Assembly: GCF_018304965.1 (NCBI RefSeq)
Contig: NZ_JAGQED010000005.1
Coordinates: 124,001-188,000, forward strand
Origin: Collimonas antrihumi
GTDB taxonomy: Bacteria > Pseudomonadota > Gammaproteobacteria > Burkholderiales > Burkholderiaceae_D
Length of the DNA stretch: 64,000 bases
Direction: 5' to 3'
The notes below the pieces were generated by a model. That model saw nothing but the letters and a program-made list of their open reading frames with translations. It was not told where the DNA came from and did no database searches. The translations under genes and the position numbers were made by a program. This document shows, one piece after another, positions 1 through 7,794 of the stretch (the stretch's first letter is position 1; the number at the start of each line of letters is the position of its first letter).

Positions 1-35
1 AGCGTGTCGTCGAGATTGAGTGTGCGATTAGACAT
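1..35 (-). CDS. Start of a putative SAM-dependent O-methyltransferase (partial)
   Basis: Only the first 11 codons lie inside the window; the gene runs off the left edge on the minus strand. They read MSNRTLNLDDT, which resembles the N-terminus of class I SAM-dependent O-methyltransferases of beta- and gammaproteobacteria (a short polar start followed by a leucine-rich helix). The ATG at 35-33 is preceded by a good Shine-Dalgarno (AGGAG, about 8 bases upstream), so that a gene starts here is more certain than its family. It diverges from sirB1, leaving a 168-bp shared promoter region. Confidence 0.35.
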   Translation of the reverse strand, partial: MSNRTLNLDDT

Positions 36-203
36 AGTGTCGTTCTCCTGAATAAAAATAATAATCCACCTAGGGAACATACCCTAATGTTGTTGCACGA
101 CAGCATAGCGAGGCAGAACGAATCGAACGACAGATCACGGTTCCCCACAGTTCTCCGCAGTTCTTCTATCGCACTAGAGAAAATAGTTTGCTAGGATACA
201 GTC

Positions 204-1064
204 ATGACCATGACCACTACCACATCCTTAGATTACTTTACTGCTCTGGTGCAACAAGCCAACGATGTTCCTTTGTTCGAAGCAGCACTGGCGATCGCGC
301 AGGATGTCTATCCCAAACTGGATTTCAACGCGCCCCAGGATGAGCTCGACCGGCTGGCCAACACCTTGCGCCAGCGTCTGCCACCGGACGCTTCGGCGAT
401 CCAGAAATTGCGTCAGCTGAATCAGTTCTTCTACCAGGAGCTGGGATTCGCGATCAACGTCAATCATTATTACGACACTGACAATAGCTATCTGCACCGG
501 GTCATCGCCAAACGACGCGGCATTCCGATTTCGCTGGCAGTGATTTACATGGAACTGGCGCAGCAGATTGGCTTGCCGGTAAAAGGCGTGTCCTTCCCCG
601 GCCACTTCCTGATGAAACTCACGGTACCTTCCGGCGACATCATGATCGATCCGAGCAATGGCGCCAGCCTGTCGCGCGAAGAACTGGAAGAACGGCTGGA
701 GCCTTATCTGCCTACGGAAAACGAGGAAGAAAGAGCGGCCAGCCGGCTCTCCCTGATCAGCTACCTGCAGATCGCCCACCCGCACGACATCCTGGTTCGC
801 ATGTTGCGTAATCTGAAAGCCATCTACCAGCAAAGCAATCACTGGCAACGGCTGCTGGAAGTACAGCAACGGATCTTGATCCTGCTGCCCGGCGACGCCG
901 TGGAACGGCGCGATCGCGGACTGGCGTTCGCGCAGCTGGATTGCCCGCAAGCGGCGTTGGAAGACCTGGAAAATTATCTGGCGCAACGGCCGCATGCATC
1001 TGATGCGGCCGCCTTGTACCAGCAAGCCATCGAATTGCGCGAGGCGTGCCGGCGATTGAATTAG
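204..1064 (+). CDS. sirB1: SirB1 family protein (transglutaminase-like fold plus TPR)
   Basis: This 286-aa cytosolic protein of the SirB1/YchA family is usually 260-290 aa. The transglutaminase-like region spans roughly residues 45-190 and contains the family signatures GIPISL (about 106-111) and FPGHF (131-135), followed by a conserved MIDP at 147-150. Residues about 200-280 form TPR-like helices (repeated LAxxPxxxxAxxxLxxYL pattern). The biochemical role of the family is not established. The start at 204 gives MTMTTTTSLDY; a second in-frame ATG two codons later is an equally good start. The gene diverges from the putative methyltransferase and converges with uup. Confidence 0.88.
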   Translation: MTMTTTTSLDYFTALVQQANDVPLFEAALAIAQDVYPKLDFNAPQDELDRLANTLRQRLPPDASAIQKLRQLNQFFYQELGFAINVNHYYDTDNSYLHRVIAKRRGIPISLAVIYMELAQQIGLPVKGVSFPGHFLMKLTVPSGDIMIDPSNGASLSREELEERLEPYLPTENEEERAASRLSLISYLQIAHPHDILVRMLRNLKAIYQQSNHWQRLLEVQQRILILLPGDAVERRDRGLAFAQLDCPQAALEDLENYLAQRPHASDAAALYQQAIELREACRRLN

Positions 1065-1113
1065 TTAATTAGATTTGCTGCGTAGCATTGGCGGCGGCAG
1101 CATTGGCGGCGAA

Positions 1114-1138
1114 CCATTCGCTGCCCGGCAGCGAATGG
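1114..1138. terminator. Hairpin between convergent sirB1 and uup
   Basis: Perfect 11-bp inverted repeat (CCATTCGCTGC and GCAGCGAATGG) around a 3-base loop, in the 76-bp gap between the convergent sirB1 and uup. The position suggests a bidirectional terminator, although the T-tract is short on both strands. Confidence 0.5.
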
Positions 1139-1140
1139 CT

Positions 1141-3033
1141 TTAACCCTTGGTGCGCGCCTCGATCACTTCCCACTTCTCCAGGCTCTCCAGCAACAAGCC
1201 ATCGATTTCAGCGAACCTGTCGTTGAGACGTTTCACTTCATCCGGCTTTTGCTTGTACAAATCAGGATCGGCCAGTTGGCTCGAAATGGCTTTTTGTTCT
1301 GCTTCCAGCTTGGCGATCAGCAACGGCAATTCTTCCAGCTCACGCTGCTCTTTGTAGCTGAGTTTTTTCTGCTTGGCTACAGGTTGCGCCGGCTCCGCTT
1401 TCGCTTCCGCCTTGGCTTTGGCAATCACGGCCGATTGCGTCGGACGCACGCGTTCCCAATCGGTATAGCCACCTACATATTCGCGCCACATGCCATCGCC
1501 TTCAGCGGCAATCACCTGGGTCACTACATTGTCGAGGAAGGTACGGTCATGGCTGACCAGGAACACGGTGCCGTTGTAGTCTTCCAATAACTCTTCCAGC
1601 AATTCCAGCGTATCGATATCGAGATCGTTGGTCGGCTCGTCCAGCACCAGCACGTTAGCCGGCTTGGCAAACAAGCGCGCCAGCAACAAGCGATTGCGCT
1701 CACCACCGGACAGCGATTTCACCGGCGAGCGCGCACGTTCCGGCGCGAACAGGAAATCGTTCAGATAAGTCATCACGTGCTTGCGCTGGCCGTTGATCTC
1801 GACCCAGTCGCTACCCGGCGCGATGGTGTCGGCCAGGCTGGCGTCTTCGTTCAGCTGCGCGCGCATCTGGTCGAAATATGCGATCTGCAATTTGGTGCCC
1901 TGCTTGATCGCGCCGCTATCCGGCTGATCTTCGCCAAGAATCAGCTTCAGCAAGGTGGTTTTGCCGGCGCCGTTCTGGCCAATCAAACCAACCTTGTCGC
2001 CACGCAAAATGGTGGCGGTAAAGTCACGTACGATCGCTCTTTCGCCATAGGATTTATTGACATCGGTCAGTTCGGCGACGATCTTGCCGGAACGTTCGCC
2101 CGACGATACATCCAGCTTGACCTGGCCTTGTTGATCGCGGCGCGCGCTGCGTGCCAGGCGCAAGGCTTCCAGACGCCTGACGCGGCCCTCGTCGCGCGTG
2201 CGGCGCGCTTGCACGCCTTTGCGGATCCAGATTTCTTCTTGCGCCAGGAATTTGTCGAACTTGGCGTTCTCGACTTCTTCGTTTTCCAGCTGCTCAGCCT
2301 TACGCACCTGATACGCGGTGAAATTACCAGGGAAAGACAGGATGCGGCCGCGATCCAGTTCGATGATGCGGGTCGCAACGTTATCCAGGAAACTACGGTC
2401 ATGGGTAATGAACAGCACGCTACCCTTATAGTCGCGCAGCAAACCCTCAAGCCACATGATCGAGCTGAAATCCAGATGATTGGTCGGCTCATCGAGCAGC
2501 AAGACATCAGGCGCGCTCACCAAGGCGCACGCCAGCGCGACACGCTTTTGCATACCGCCCGAGAGTTGCCCCATCAGCAGATTCTTATCCAGATTCAAAC
2601 GATCCAGCGTGGTCTCGACCTTGTTGCTCAGGCTCCAGGCATCGGCGGCATCGAGCTTGCTCTGTATCTCGTGCATGCGCTCCAGGAGGGCGTCGTCGTT
2701 ATCGCCGCCAAACTGGCCGGTCAGCGCATCGTATTCGTTCAGCAATGCCTGCATTTCGCCCATGCCGGATGCGACCGCGTCGAACACCGACATCGCGGAT
2801 TCGAAATGCGGTTCCTGATCGACATAGGCGATCTTGATACCTTGCTGCATCACCATCAAGCCATCGTCCAGCCTGGATACGCCGGCGATGGTTTTCAGCA
2901 GCGACGATTTGCCGGTGCCGTTACGGCCGATGAGGCCGACCCGCTCCCCCGATTCCAGGGAAAATTCCGCGCGATCCAGCAATGCAACGTGACCAAAGGC
3001 GAGTTGCGCATTGGAGATAGAAATGACAGCCAT
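1141..3033 (-). CDS. uup: ABC-F family ATPase Uup
   Basis: This 630-aa soluble protein has two tandem ABC ATPase domains and no membrane segments, the hallmark of ABC-F proteins that act on ribosomes. The first nucleotide-binding domain has Walker A GRNGTGKS (36-43), signature LSGGMQKR and Walker B/D-loop LLLDEPTNHLD. The second has GQNGAGKT, LSGGERNRLLLAR and VLDEPTNDLD. The last ~90 residues are charged and coiled-coil-like (KKLSYKEQRELEELPLLIA), the C-terminal domain typical of Uup that helps separate it from EttA and YheS. Uup has been linked to precise transposon excision and ribosome rescue or assembly. It is transcribed alone and convergent with sirB1. Confidence 0.95.
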   Translation of the reverse strand: MAVISISNAQLAFGHVALLDRAEFSLESGERVGLIGRNGTGKSSLLKTIAGVSRLDDGLMVMQQGIKIAYVDQEPHFESAMSVFDAVASGMGEMQALLNEYDALTGQFGGDNDDALLERMHEIQSKLDAADAWSLSNKVETTLDRLNLDKNLLMGQLSGGMQKRVALACALVSAPDVLLLDEPTNHLDFSSIMWLEGLLRDYKGSVLFITHDRSFLDNVATRIIELDRGRILSFPGNFTAYQVRKAEQLENEEVENAKFDKFLAQEEIWIRKGVQARRTRDEGRVRRLEALRLARSARRDQQGQVKLDVSSGERSGKIVAELTDVNKSYGERAIVRDFTATILRGDKVGLIGQNGAGKTTLLKLILGEDQPDSGAIKQGTKLQIAYFDQMRAQLNEDASLADTIAPGSDWVEINGQRKHVMTYLNDFLFAPERARSPVKSLSGGERNRLLLARLFAKPANVLVLDEPTNDLDIDTLELLEELLEDYNGTVFLVSHDRTFLDNVVTQVIAAEGDGMWREYVGGYTDWERVRPTQSAVIAKAKAEAKAEPAQPVAKQKKLSYKEQRELEELPLLIAKLEAEQKAISSQLADPDLYKQKPDEVKRLNDRFAEIDGLLLESLEKWEVIEARTKG

Positions 3034-3374
3034 AATTTGGATGAAACCAGAAAAAGAAAGATCTGCGGAGCGCCACGCTAGATAGCTACCTAAGCGGCAT
3101 CACGCAATCAATTGGATGAATGAACCGCACATTGTACCTAACCTCGGGGATCTGGTCGTACATTTGTCAAAGCTGCCGCCGTCACCGGGCTGCGTCCGCC
3201 CTACCCACTGGTCCTTTTGCCCCCGCAATGTGGATTTACAAAATATTTACGAGGACACATTGCCAAGAGGAAATGATGGTGCTGGCTGCGTGCAGCATGG
3301 ACGACAACAAACTGGTCGAGACCTTGCGCTGAGCGCGCCGGGGACCGTGGCGCCTGGTCTTTTAAAGCGCCACG
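3034..3374. other. Intergenic region with one doubtful micro-ORF
   Basis: A 341-bp gap between uup (5' end) and the barrel protein gene (3' end). It must contain the uup promoter on the minus strand. The only ORF of note is at 3273-3332 (+): 19 codons, MMVLAACSMDDNKLVETLR, with AGAGGA just upstream. The LAAC resembles a lipobox, but the segment before it is too short for a signal peptide, so I do not call a gene. Confidence 0.4.
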
Positions 3375-4442
3375 CTACAGGTCAAAGCGCTTCATGATGC
3401 CGATTGTCATCAGATCGGCATCATTCTTGTTCCTGAAAGTGACCACCCGGCCGAAGTCGGCGAAACCTCTCACGCCCTGGCCCAGATCACGGCCAACCTG
3501 CAAACTGAACAAACCATTTACTTTCCAGTTGCCTGAATCACGTTGATTAACCGCCAGATACGGTCCGGCACCGGCGCTGATACTCCAGTGTTCGGCAATC
3601 GGCTGCACATACCAGCCTTCCGCGGCTATCCCGTGTCGATTCACACGTACGCCGTCATCCCCCTCTTCAATCGCGGAAACCGAAGCGGCCCATGGTCCGT
3701 AGTATTTTTTTGCTTCCAATGCGTAGCTAAGCCGCTTGCCTGGTCCCGATTGATTGGTCTGGGCAAAGCCGCCCAGCGCCGCCAGCCATAACCCGCGATC
3801 GCCGCCAGCATCAGGCGCGCTCACATGCGTCGCGCCGAGTTCCTTGCCGATGCCGACCAGGAACGCATCCGACGAAGGCGCGCCAGGCGTGAGCACGTGG
3901 TTGTATGCCAGGCGAATGCTAAGACCTGGCGATAACTGATCCAGGCGCGTCAGTAGCGCCACGGAAAACAAACCGCCCAAACGCCTATCGTCTATTTCCG
4001 TGCCGTTGACGGTGGTTCTGTTCATGCTGAAATACGGACCGGCACCCAGTTCGAGGTCAAAACCGGGATGCAGTTTTTGGCGGTAGACCATCTGCGCAGC
4101 GTAACCATCGCGATGATTGTTGTCGGGATGGCCTTCGTTGTAATACACATAATCAAGCCGGGTGCTGCCGCCGGCCGGCAGATGTCCGCCGGCGGCAAGT
4201 CCGAACAGATCGATAGCCGGCCCGAACCTGATTTCCGCGGCACGCCAACGCATTGGTTTCTGGGTGTCCAGGCTGGTGCCGTAAAGTATGCCGTTACCGA
4301 GCGCGGCCGAGATATAGCTGTTATCAGGCGCCGGCGCTAATGGCGGCAAAGTCGTGGCGTCTGCTGCCTGAGTGAGGGGATGCCAGCAAAGAAATGTGAA
4401 TGCCAGCGCGAAATGCAAAATTGATTCATTTTTTTTTGACAT
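3375..4442 (-). CDS. Outer-membrane beta-barrel protein with an internal duplication
   Basis: This 355-aa protein starts with a signal peptide (charged MSKKNES, hydrophobic core to about residue 25, cleavage near TQA-AD). The remainder alternates polar and hydrophobic residues in short strands separated by turns, as in outer-membrane barrels. It consists of two related halves. Residues 100-200 and 258-352 align with matching landmarks: NEGHPDNNHRDGYAAQ against EEGDDGVRVNRHGIAAE, GAGPYF (133-138) against GAGPYL (291-296), and GLFS (157-160) against GLFS (310-313). Each half is about the size of an eight-strand PagL/OmpW-like barrel. The gene lies alone on the minus strand. No enzymatic motif can be assigned, so the function is unknown. 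Confidence 0.75.
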   Translation of the reverse strand: MSKKNESILHFALAFTFLCWHPLTQAADATTLPPLAPAPDNSYISAALGNGILYGTSLDTQKPMRWRAAEIRFGPAIDLFGLAAGGHLPAGGSTRLDYVYYNEGHPDNNHRDGYAAQMVYRQKLHPGFDLELGAGPYFSMNRTTVNGTEIDDRRLGGLFSVALLTRLDQLSPGLSIRLAYNHVLTPGAPSSDAFLVGIGKELGATHVSAPDAGGDRGLWLAALGGFAQTNQSGPGKRLSYALEAKKYYGPWAASVSAIEEGDDGVRVNRHGIAAEGWYVQPIAEHWSISAGAGPYLAVNQRDSGNWKVNGLFSLQVGRDLGQGVRGFADFGRVVTFRNKNDADLMTIGIMKRFDL

Positions 4443-4626
4443 AGCCGTTTTCTACTATATTGTGGGCTGGGCATATTGGACCAACGCAAAACGATTTCGT
4501 TTCATTTCGTGAATCGGTCTATTTGGCGTGGACGCCATGGTCAACATGGCAGCTGCGGGGCAGCACGTTGAAATGCGGGGAATACCTGACTTACGACGAT
4601 TTAGTATTTTTTTGAAATAAGGGACT

Positions 4627-4701
4627 TGGTCCCGCCAACAGGAATCGGACCTGTATCTAGCGCTTAGGAGGCACTCGTTCTATCCATTGAACTATGGCGA
4701 G
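4627..4701 (-). tRNA. tRNA-Arg (anticodon CCT), CCA encoded
   Basis: On the minus strand the cloverleaf folds fully. The acceptor stem CTCGCCA/TGGCGGG has one G-T pair. The D stem is GTTC/GAAC. The anticodon stem AGTGC/GCGCT encloses the loop CTCCTAA, giving anticodon CCT (reads AGG). The T stem is ACAGG/CCTGT, and the 3' end is A followed by CCA. Confidence 0.95.
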
Positions 4702-4820
4702 GACTGGAACAGGAATGCAGCGCTTGCGATACCGCTACAAGGCTCTCACGACATTCCATATCAATCAGATGTGCGGAGATCAGCTCCGACAGTCTGGGCG
4801 AGAGTATAGCAAAGACTAGC

Positions 4821-4852
4821 GCAGCATAGCGGACCAAAGTCCGCTATGCTGC
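4821..4852. terminator. 14-bp perfect hairpin downstream of the adhesin-E-like gene
   Basis: GCAGCATAGCGGAC and its exact complement flank a CAAA loop, 17 bases past the stop of the gene at 4869-5294. There is no clear T-run, so termination is inferred from stem strength and position. Confidence 0.5.
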
Positions 4853-4868
4853 TGATTTGATGCTGCGA

Positions 4869-5294
4869 TTACTTGGCAGCGATAGGGAAGGCGCAAACGA
4901 AATTCATCATGACCTCGGCAATCGAATCCGCCGCCGGCTTGGTGTAAGTCGAGTTTTTCAAGGCGTCGCTGTGATCTACCTTGGCGCCGGCGCCGTCAAG
5001 CCCGGCAAACAGAATCTCTTTCGTCAGTCTCACAGTCTTGGCTTTGCAATCGTATAAAGTGAAATCCTGATACGACTGGAAGGTCGGCAATACTTTAGCG
5101 TCGCCGTCGTTCTTGCGCGGTTCCTTGAAATTCCACATCGACCAGGCTTCCCGGATACCCTTGTTTTCCTTGATCGATGCCTGGTCCAGCTTGAGCTCGG
5201 CGGTATCGCTGGATCCAACCGGTTGCCAGTCGGCGGCAGCCTGAGCCACGACGCAAGCCAGTCCAAGAGTAAGGGTGAGCGCTAATTTTTTCAT
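4869..5294 (-). CDS. Secreted surface-adhesin E-like protein
   Basis: A 141-aa exported protein with a clear signal peptide (MKKLALTLTLGLACVVAQA, cleavage near AQA-AAD). The mature part matches the small Adhesin-E-like fold: an N-terminal WQPVGSSD strand, a WSMWNFKEP segment, a conserved YDCKAKTVR cysteine strand, and a final MMNFVCA cysteine (two cysteines, probably disulfide-bonded). Many betaproteobacteria carry several such periplasmic or surface proteins of unknown ligand. The ATG at 5294 follows a usable AAGGAAA. It is monocistronic, bracketed by hairpins at 4821-4852 and 5385-5413. Confidence 0.7.
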   Translation of the reverse strand: MKKLALTLTLGLACVVAQAAADWQPVGSSDTAELKLDQASIKENKGIREAWSMWNFKEPRKNDGDAKVLPTFQSYQDFTLYDCKAKTVRLTKEILFAGLDGAGAKVDHSDALKNSTYTKPAADSIAEVMMNFVCAFPIAAK

Positions 5295-5384
5295 GTGAAT
5301 TTCCTTATAGAGTGCGAGCTTTGTTTCGACTTTGCATAGTAAACATTAATTCCCGTAGCGAGTATGCAATTTGGTAACAAAATG

Positions 5385-5413
5385 AAAAAAGCCCCGACTG
5401 AGACGGGGCTTTT
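5385..5413. terminator. Rho-independent terminator downstream of the psiF-like gene
   Basis: The stem GCCCCG/CGGGGC with a short loop is flanked by A6 on one side and T4 on the other. It lies 30 bases after the psiF-like stop; on the minus strand the GC stem is followed by a six-T run. Confidence 0.85.
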
Positions 5414-5444
5414 GGCTACGGCAACAACCTGCCGCGAGACTTTC

Positions 5445-5741
5445 TTATGATTTAGGCTTTGACAAGCATTGCTTCATGAATGCCTTACGGTCATCGCCCT
5501 TTTTATCGGTGGCGTTGGCATTACACGATTTCATTTTCTCTTGCTGTGTCATTGGAGCAGCGGGAGCAGCAGCCGGTTTTGCGCTCAGGCAATCTTTCAT
5601 GAAAGCTTTGCGGTCATCGCCGGTTTTACCGGTTGCATCCTTGTTGCACGATGCCATTTTGCTTTGCTGCGAATTTGCGGCAAAGGCAGGGTTGAAAATA
5701 AAGCAGCAAGCGAGCAATGCCAGACCTGTCAGTTTTTTCAT
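5445..5741 (-). CDS. psiF: PsiF-repeat secreted protein
   Basis: A 98-aa periplasmic protein: signal peptide MKKLTGLALLACCFIFNPAFA, then two copies of the PsiF repeat. The repeats are KMASCNKDATGKTGDDRKAFMKDCLS-like and KMKSCNANATDKKGDDRKAFMKQCLS-like, each with two conserved cysteines, joined by an Ala/Pro-rich linker. E. coli psiF is phosphate-starvation induced, but its molecular role is unknown and no Pho box was identified here. I chose the ATG at 5741 because GGAG lies 6 bases upstream; an in-frame ATG six codons earlier has no comparable ribosome site. A strong terminator follows. Confidence 0.85.
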   Translation of the reverse strand: MKKLTGLALLACCFIFNPAFAANSQQSKMASCNKDATGKTGDDRKAFMKDCLSAKPAAAPAAPMTQQEKMKSCNANATDKKGDDRKAFMKQCLSKPKS

Positions 5742-5956
5742 GGTTTTCTCCGTTTCCACATTAGGGTTACCGCTTTAGTTACCGCATCAATTACGACATT
5801 ACTTAACAATGATGCGGCTTGATGCATTACAGCACGAAAATTGTCAGCTGCCAATATGTGAGCTATATGCTTATGTGGTGCCGGCATAAGAGTGCAATCG
5901 CATAAGTGAATCTGGTTGATATTCACAAATCGAATGATATGTATGTGAAAGCGAAA

Positions 5957-5986
5957 TTGGATTAGTCATTCCAGATTACATATACT
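5957..5986 (+). promoter_or_regulatory. Sigma-70-like promoter of the 59-aa gene
   Basis: TTGGAT, an 18-base spacer and TATACT lie 38 bases before the start codon at 6024. The match to the sigma-70 consensus is 4/6 at -35 and 5/6 at -10. Confidence 0.6.
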
Positions 5987-6023
5987 GCAATGCAACATAA
6001 ACGATCAACTGAAAGGGAATATC

Positions 6024-6203
6024 ATGTCCAGCATCTCTCCTCCACTACCGCTGTCAACACGTTCGCTGCAAGCACAGGCGCGCGCCGACATGCATTCCCA
6101 TGAGAAGAACCTGACCAAGTCGCAGCCCAGCCTGCTGTACAAGGTACTGGCCGCCTGGATCGCCCCTTATCAAGGAATGAGCGACTCTTACCTGCGCTTC
6201 TGA
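6024..6203 (+). CDS. Small 59-aa protein in its own transcription unit
   Basis: This ORF of 59 codons starts MSSISPPLPLSTRSL and ends QGMSDSYLRF. It sits between a sigma-70-like promoter (5957-5986), an AAAGGGA ribosome site 7 bases before the ATG, and a textbook terminator at 6232-6259, so the whole unit looks deliberate. The N-terminal half is Ser/Pro/Arg-rich and polar. Residues 37-50 (LLYKVLAAWIAPYQ) could form an amphipathic or short membrane-associated helix. No signal peptide or known domain is recognised, and it lacks the arginine-rich C-terminus of DUF1127 proteins. Function unknown. Confidence 0.6.
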   Translation: MSSISPPLPLSTRSLQAQARADMHSHEKNLTKSQPSLLYKVLAAWIAPYQGMSDSYLRF

Positions 6204-6231
6204 AAACGGACCGCAGCAAGACCGCCTCACC

Positions 6232-6259
6232 AGCCCCGCCGCCTGCGGGGCTTTTTTTT
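6232..6259 (+). terminator. Rho-independent terminator of the 59-aa gene
   Basis: AGCCCCGC/GCGGGGCT stem with a CGCCT-type loop, followed by eight T on the plus strand, 28 bases after the stop at 6203. Confidence 0.9.
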
Positions 6260-6292
6260 GCCCAGAGAACAATTTTTTACGCTGCACTGCCA

Positions 6293-6371
6293 AGTTACCC
6301 ACAGAAAATGTGCGCAAGCCTGTTGATAACTTCACAGTGAAAAAGCCAAGTCTTTGATTTGTATCGATTTT
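6293..6371 (+). repeat. DnaA-box-like dispersed element, copy 1 (divergent)
   Basis: The core TTACCCACAGAAAATGTG, then CCTGTTGATAACT, then an AT-rich tail ending GATTTGTATCGATTTTT matches copies at 12729-12812 and 17649-17728. TTACCCACA and the reverse of TGTTGATAA each differ from the DnaA box TTATCCACA by one base. The tail is the most diverged of the three. Confidence 0.6.
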
Positions 6372-6444
6372 CAGGTGATGCTCGCAGGAGGGTCAAATTT
6401 CCCTTGGGATGAGCTCAATTGGCCGATACGCAATTTGTACGGGC

Positions 6445-6515
6445 AAAAAAAAAAGCCCGCTCACCTTGCGGTTGCGGGCTGAATCCAAACCTTAGGAGGT
6501 GTTGGAGGAGACAGG
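6445..6515 (-). ncRNA. Putative ~70-nt anti-Shine-Dalgarno small RNA, copy A
   Basis: On the minus strand a -10-like TATAGT (6525-6520) precedes a predicted 5' end CTGTCT (6514-6509). This is followed by two C/U-rich motifs, TCTCCTCC and CACCTCCTAA; the second nearly equals the 3' end of 16S rRNA, i.e. it could base-pair with ribosome-binding sites. The RNA ends in a GC-rich stem (AGCCCGC/GCGGGCT) followed by ten T. Copy B at 11614-11685 has the same order: -10, CTGTCT, CU-rich motif, nearly identical terminator, ~70 nt. There is no ORF of note. From memory, betaproteobacteria have a family of toxic small RNAs of this design; membership is inferred. Confidence 0.6.
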
Positions 6516-6651
6516 TGTAACTATATGGCGATGCAGCATGCATGTCTGCTTTATTTAACTGATAACAGATATTTCTTATTTATATATCTCTGCCATGTAC
6601 TTATCGACCGCAATTTTTGCTAATGCATGCGAGTTAGCGAGTCGCTTGTTT

Positions 6652-6671
6652 GTTTCGTTTCGTTTCGTTTT
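6652..6671. repeat. Pentanucleotide repeat (GTTTC)x3 to 4
   Basis: A short simple-sequence run of GTTTC units in the gap between the small RNA and the 3' end of the panE-like gene. No function is suggested by its position. Confidence 0.5.
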
Positions 6672-6765
6672 ACCACTTCTGCTCCGTGGTCCACTAAGCG
6701 GGCTGCTCTTCGCATTTGCCGTAAAAAAATCGGTATGGCTAAATGGGTTTCGAATAGATTCTTAG

Positions 6766-7794
6766 TCAGTCGCTTAGTGCCCGATACAGCGCGGCGCCGG
6801 ACCAGGGTTGCAGGTTGCCCTGCTCGGCGGCGTGGATCAGCGCCGTCATGCGCCGGTTGGCGGGTGCATCGCGTGCCAGCGATTCGGCCAGGCGGACAAT
6901 CGCACCGTTCAAATAATCCACTTCCGTCAATCGCTCTGCATGCAAGTCTTGCCACATGGAAGAGCGTGCTTCGGGATCGATTTTTAGCATGGTTGCTGCG
7001 ACTCGTTTGAAAAGCGCGTCTGGCAAACGCAATATGCCCGGCAGTAGTTTCGGCCCGACTCTGGCGATCCTGGCAGGCTGGATTCCGGCGGCGCGTAGCA
7101 CATCCAGCGCCTCCGCAATCAGCAAGGCCAGGCAACGCCGGTACGCGCGCTGCGACAACTGGCTTTTGAGCGTCAGGCCGGACAGCGCATTCACGGCATT
7201 ATTCAAATTCAACAACAGCTTGCCCCACTGGATTGCCGTGAAATTCTCGCACTGCTGCAGCGGTAGATGGGCTCGGTGAAACAGCTCCAGCCAGGGTTCC
7301 AGTGCGGCGCATGTCTCAATCATCAACTCGCCGCCGCTGGCACGATGAAAACGATTGCCGTCCATCTGCACAACATTGAACGGCACCATGGCCGCCAGCA
7401 CCTGCCGATCGGGCATCAGGCTGCGCAAGGTATCGACGTTACCGACACCATTTTGCAAACTGACGACCAACGCCGACGGTTTGGCATATTCCGTAATGGC
7501 GCTCGCCGCTGCAGCACTGTCAGCACTCTTGACGGTAACCAGGATCAGATCGGCCTCGGCCAGCGCGGCGGCGCTTTCCTGATACGGCACATGCTTGCCC
7601 TCAAGGTGTTGCCGGCGGCCTTCCAGATCGCTCAGCAGCACGCCCTGGCCGGCAATCTGCCGATGCATGCGAGCCCGCCCGATCAGCACCACATCGGCGC
7701 CGGCAACCAGCAGCGACGCACCGGCATAAACACCGATCGAACCGGCGCCGAAGACAGCGATTTTCATCGCCTCGTGATGTATGCCACCGTCCAT
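6766..7794 (-). CDS. panE: 2-dehydropantoate 2-reductase family protein
   Basis: A 342-aa (or 333-aa) NADPH-dependent ketopantoate reductase-type protein. It has an N-terminal Rossmann motif GAGSIG just after MKIAVF, the typical LVSLQNGVGN segment, and a C-terminal helical domain containing QWGKLLLNLNNAVNAL, which carries the catalytic lysine, and LHAERLTEVDYLNGAIV. The family makes pantoate for coenzyme A, but many genomes carry paralogs of unknown substrate, so the symbol is tentative. The ATG at 7794 overlaps the stop of the upstream gene as TGATG, suggesting translational coupling. The more conventional start MKIAV is nine codons downstream (7767). Confidence 0.85.
   Translation of the reverse strand: MDGGIHHEAMKIAVFGAGSIGVYAGASLLVAGADVVLIGRARMHRQIAGQGVLLSDLEGRRQHLEGKHVPYQESAAALAEADLILVTVKSADSAAAASAITEYAKPSALVVSLQNGVGNVDTLRSLMPDRQVLAAMVPFNVVQMDGNRFHRASGGELMIETCAALEPWLELFHRAHLPLQQCENFTAIQWGKLLLNLNNAVNALSGLTLKSQLSQRAYRRCLALLIAEALDVLRAAGIQPARIARVGPKLLPGILRLPDALFKRVAATMLKIDPEARSSMWQDLHAERLTEVDYLNGAIVRLAESLARDAPANRRMTALIHAAEQGNLQPWSGAALYRALSD

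Noticed and set aside
1777-3081. 434-codon plus-strand ORF over uup
   Set aside because: Antisense shadow of an intact ABC-F gene.
3116-3397. 93-codon plus-strand ORF in the uup-barrel gap
   Set aside because: No ribosome site or known family; it runs into the 3' end of the convergent barrel gene.
4821-4852. Hairpin as an attachment site for the adjacent tRNA-Arg
   Set aside because: No integrase, no direct repeat of the tRNA 3' end and no foreign genes nearby.
6445-6480. Terminator for the panE-like gene
   Set aside because: It lies beyond 280 bases of AT-rich non-coding DNA after the panE-like stop and directly follows a promoter-like -10 and CU-rich segment, so it fits a separate small RNA better.
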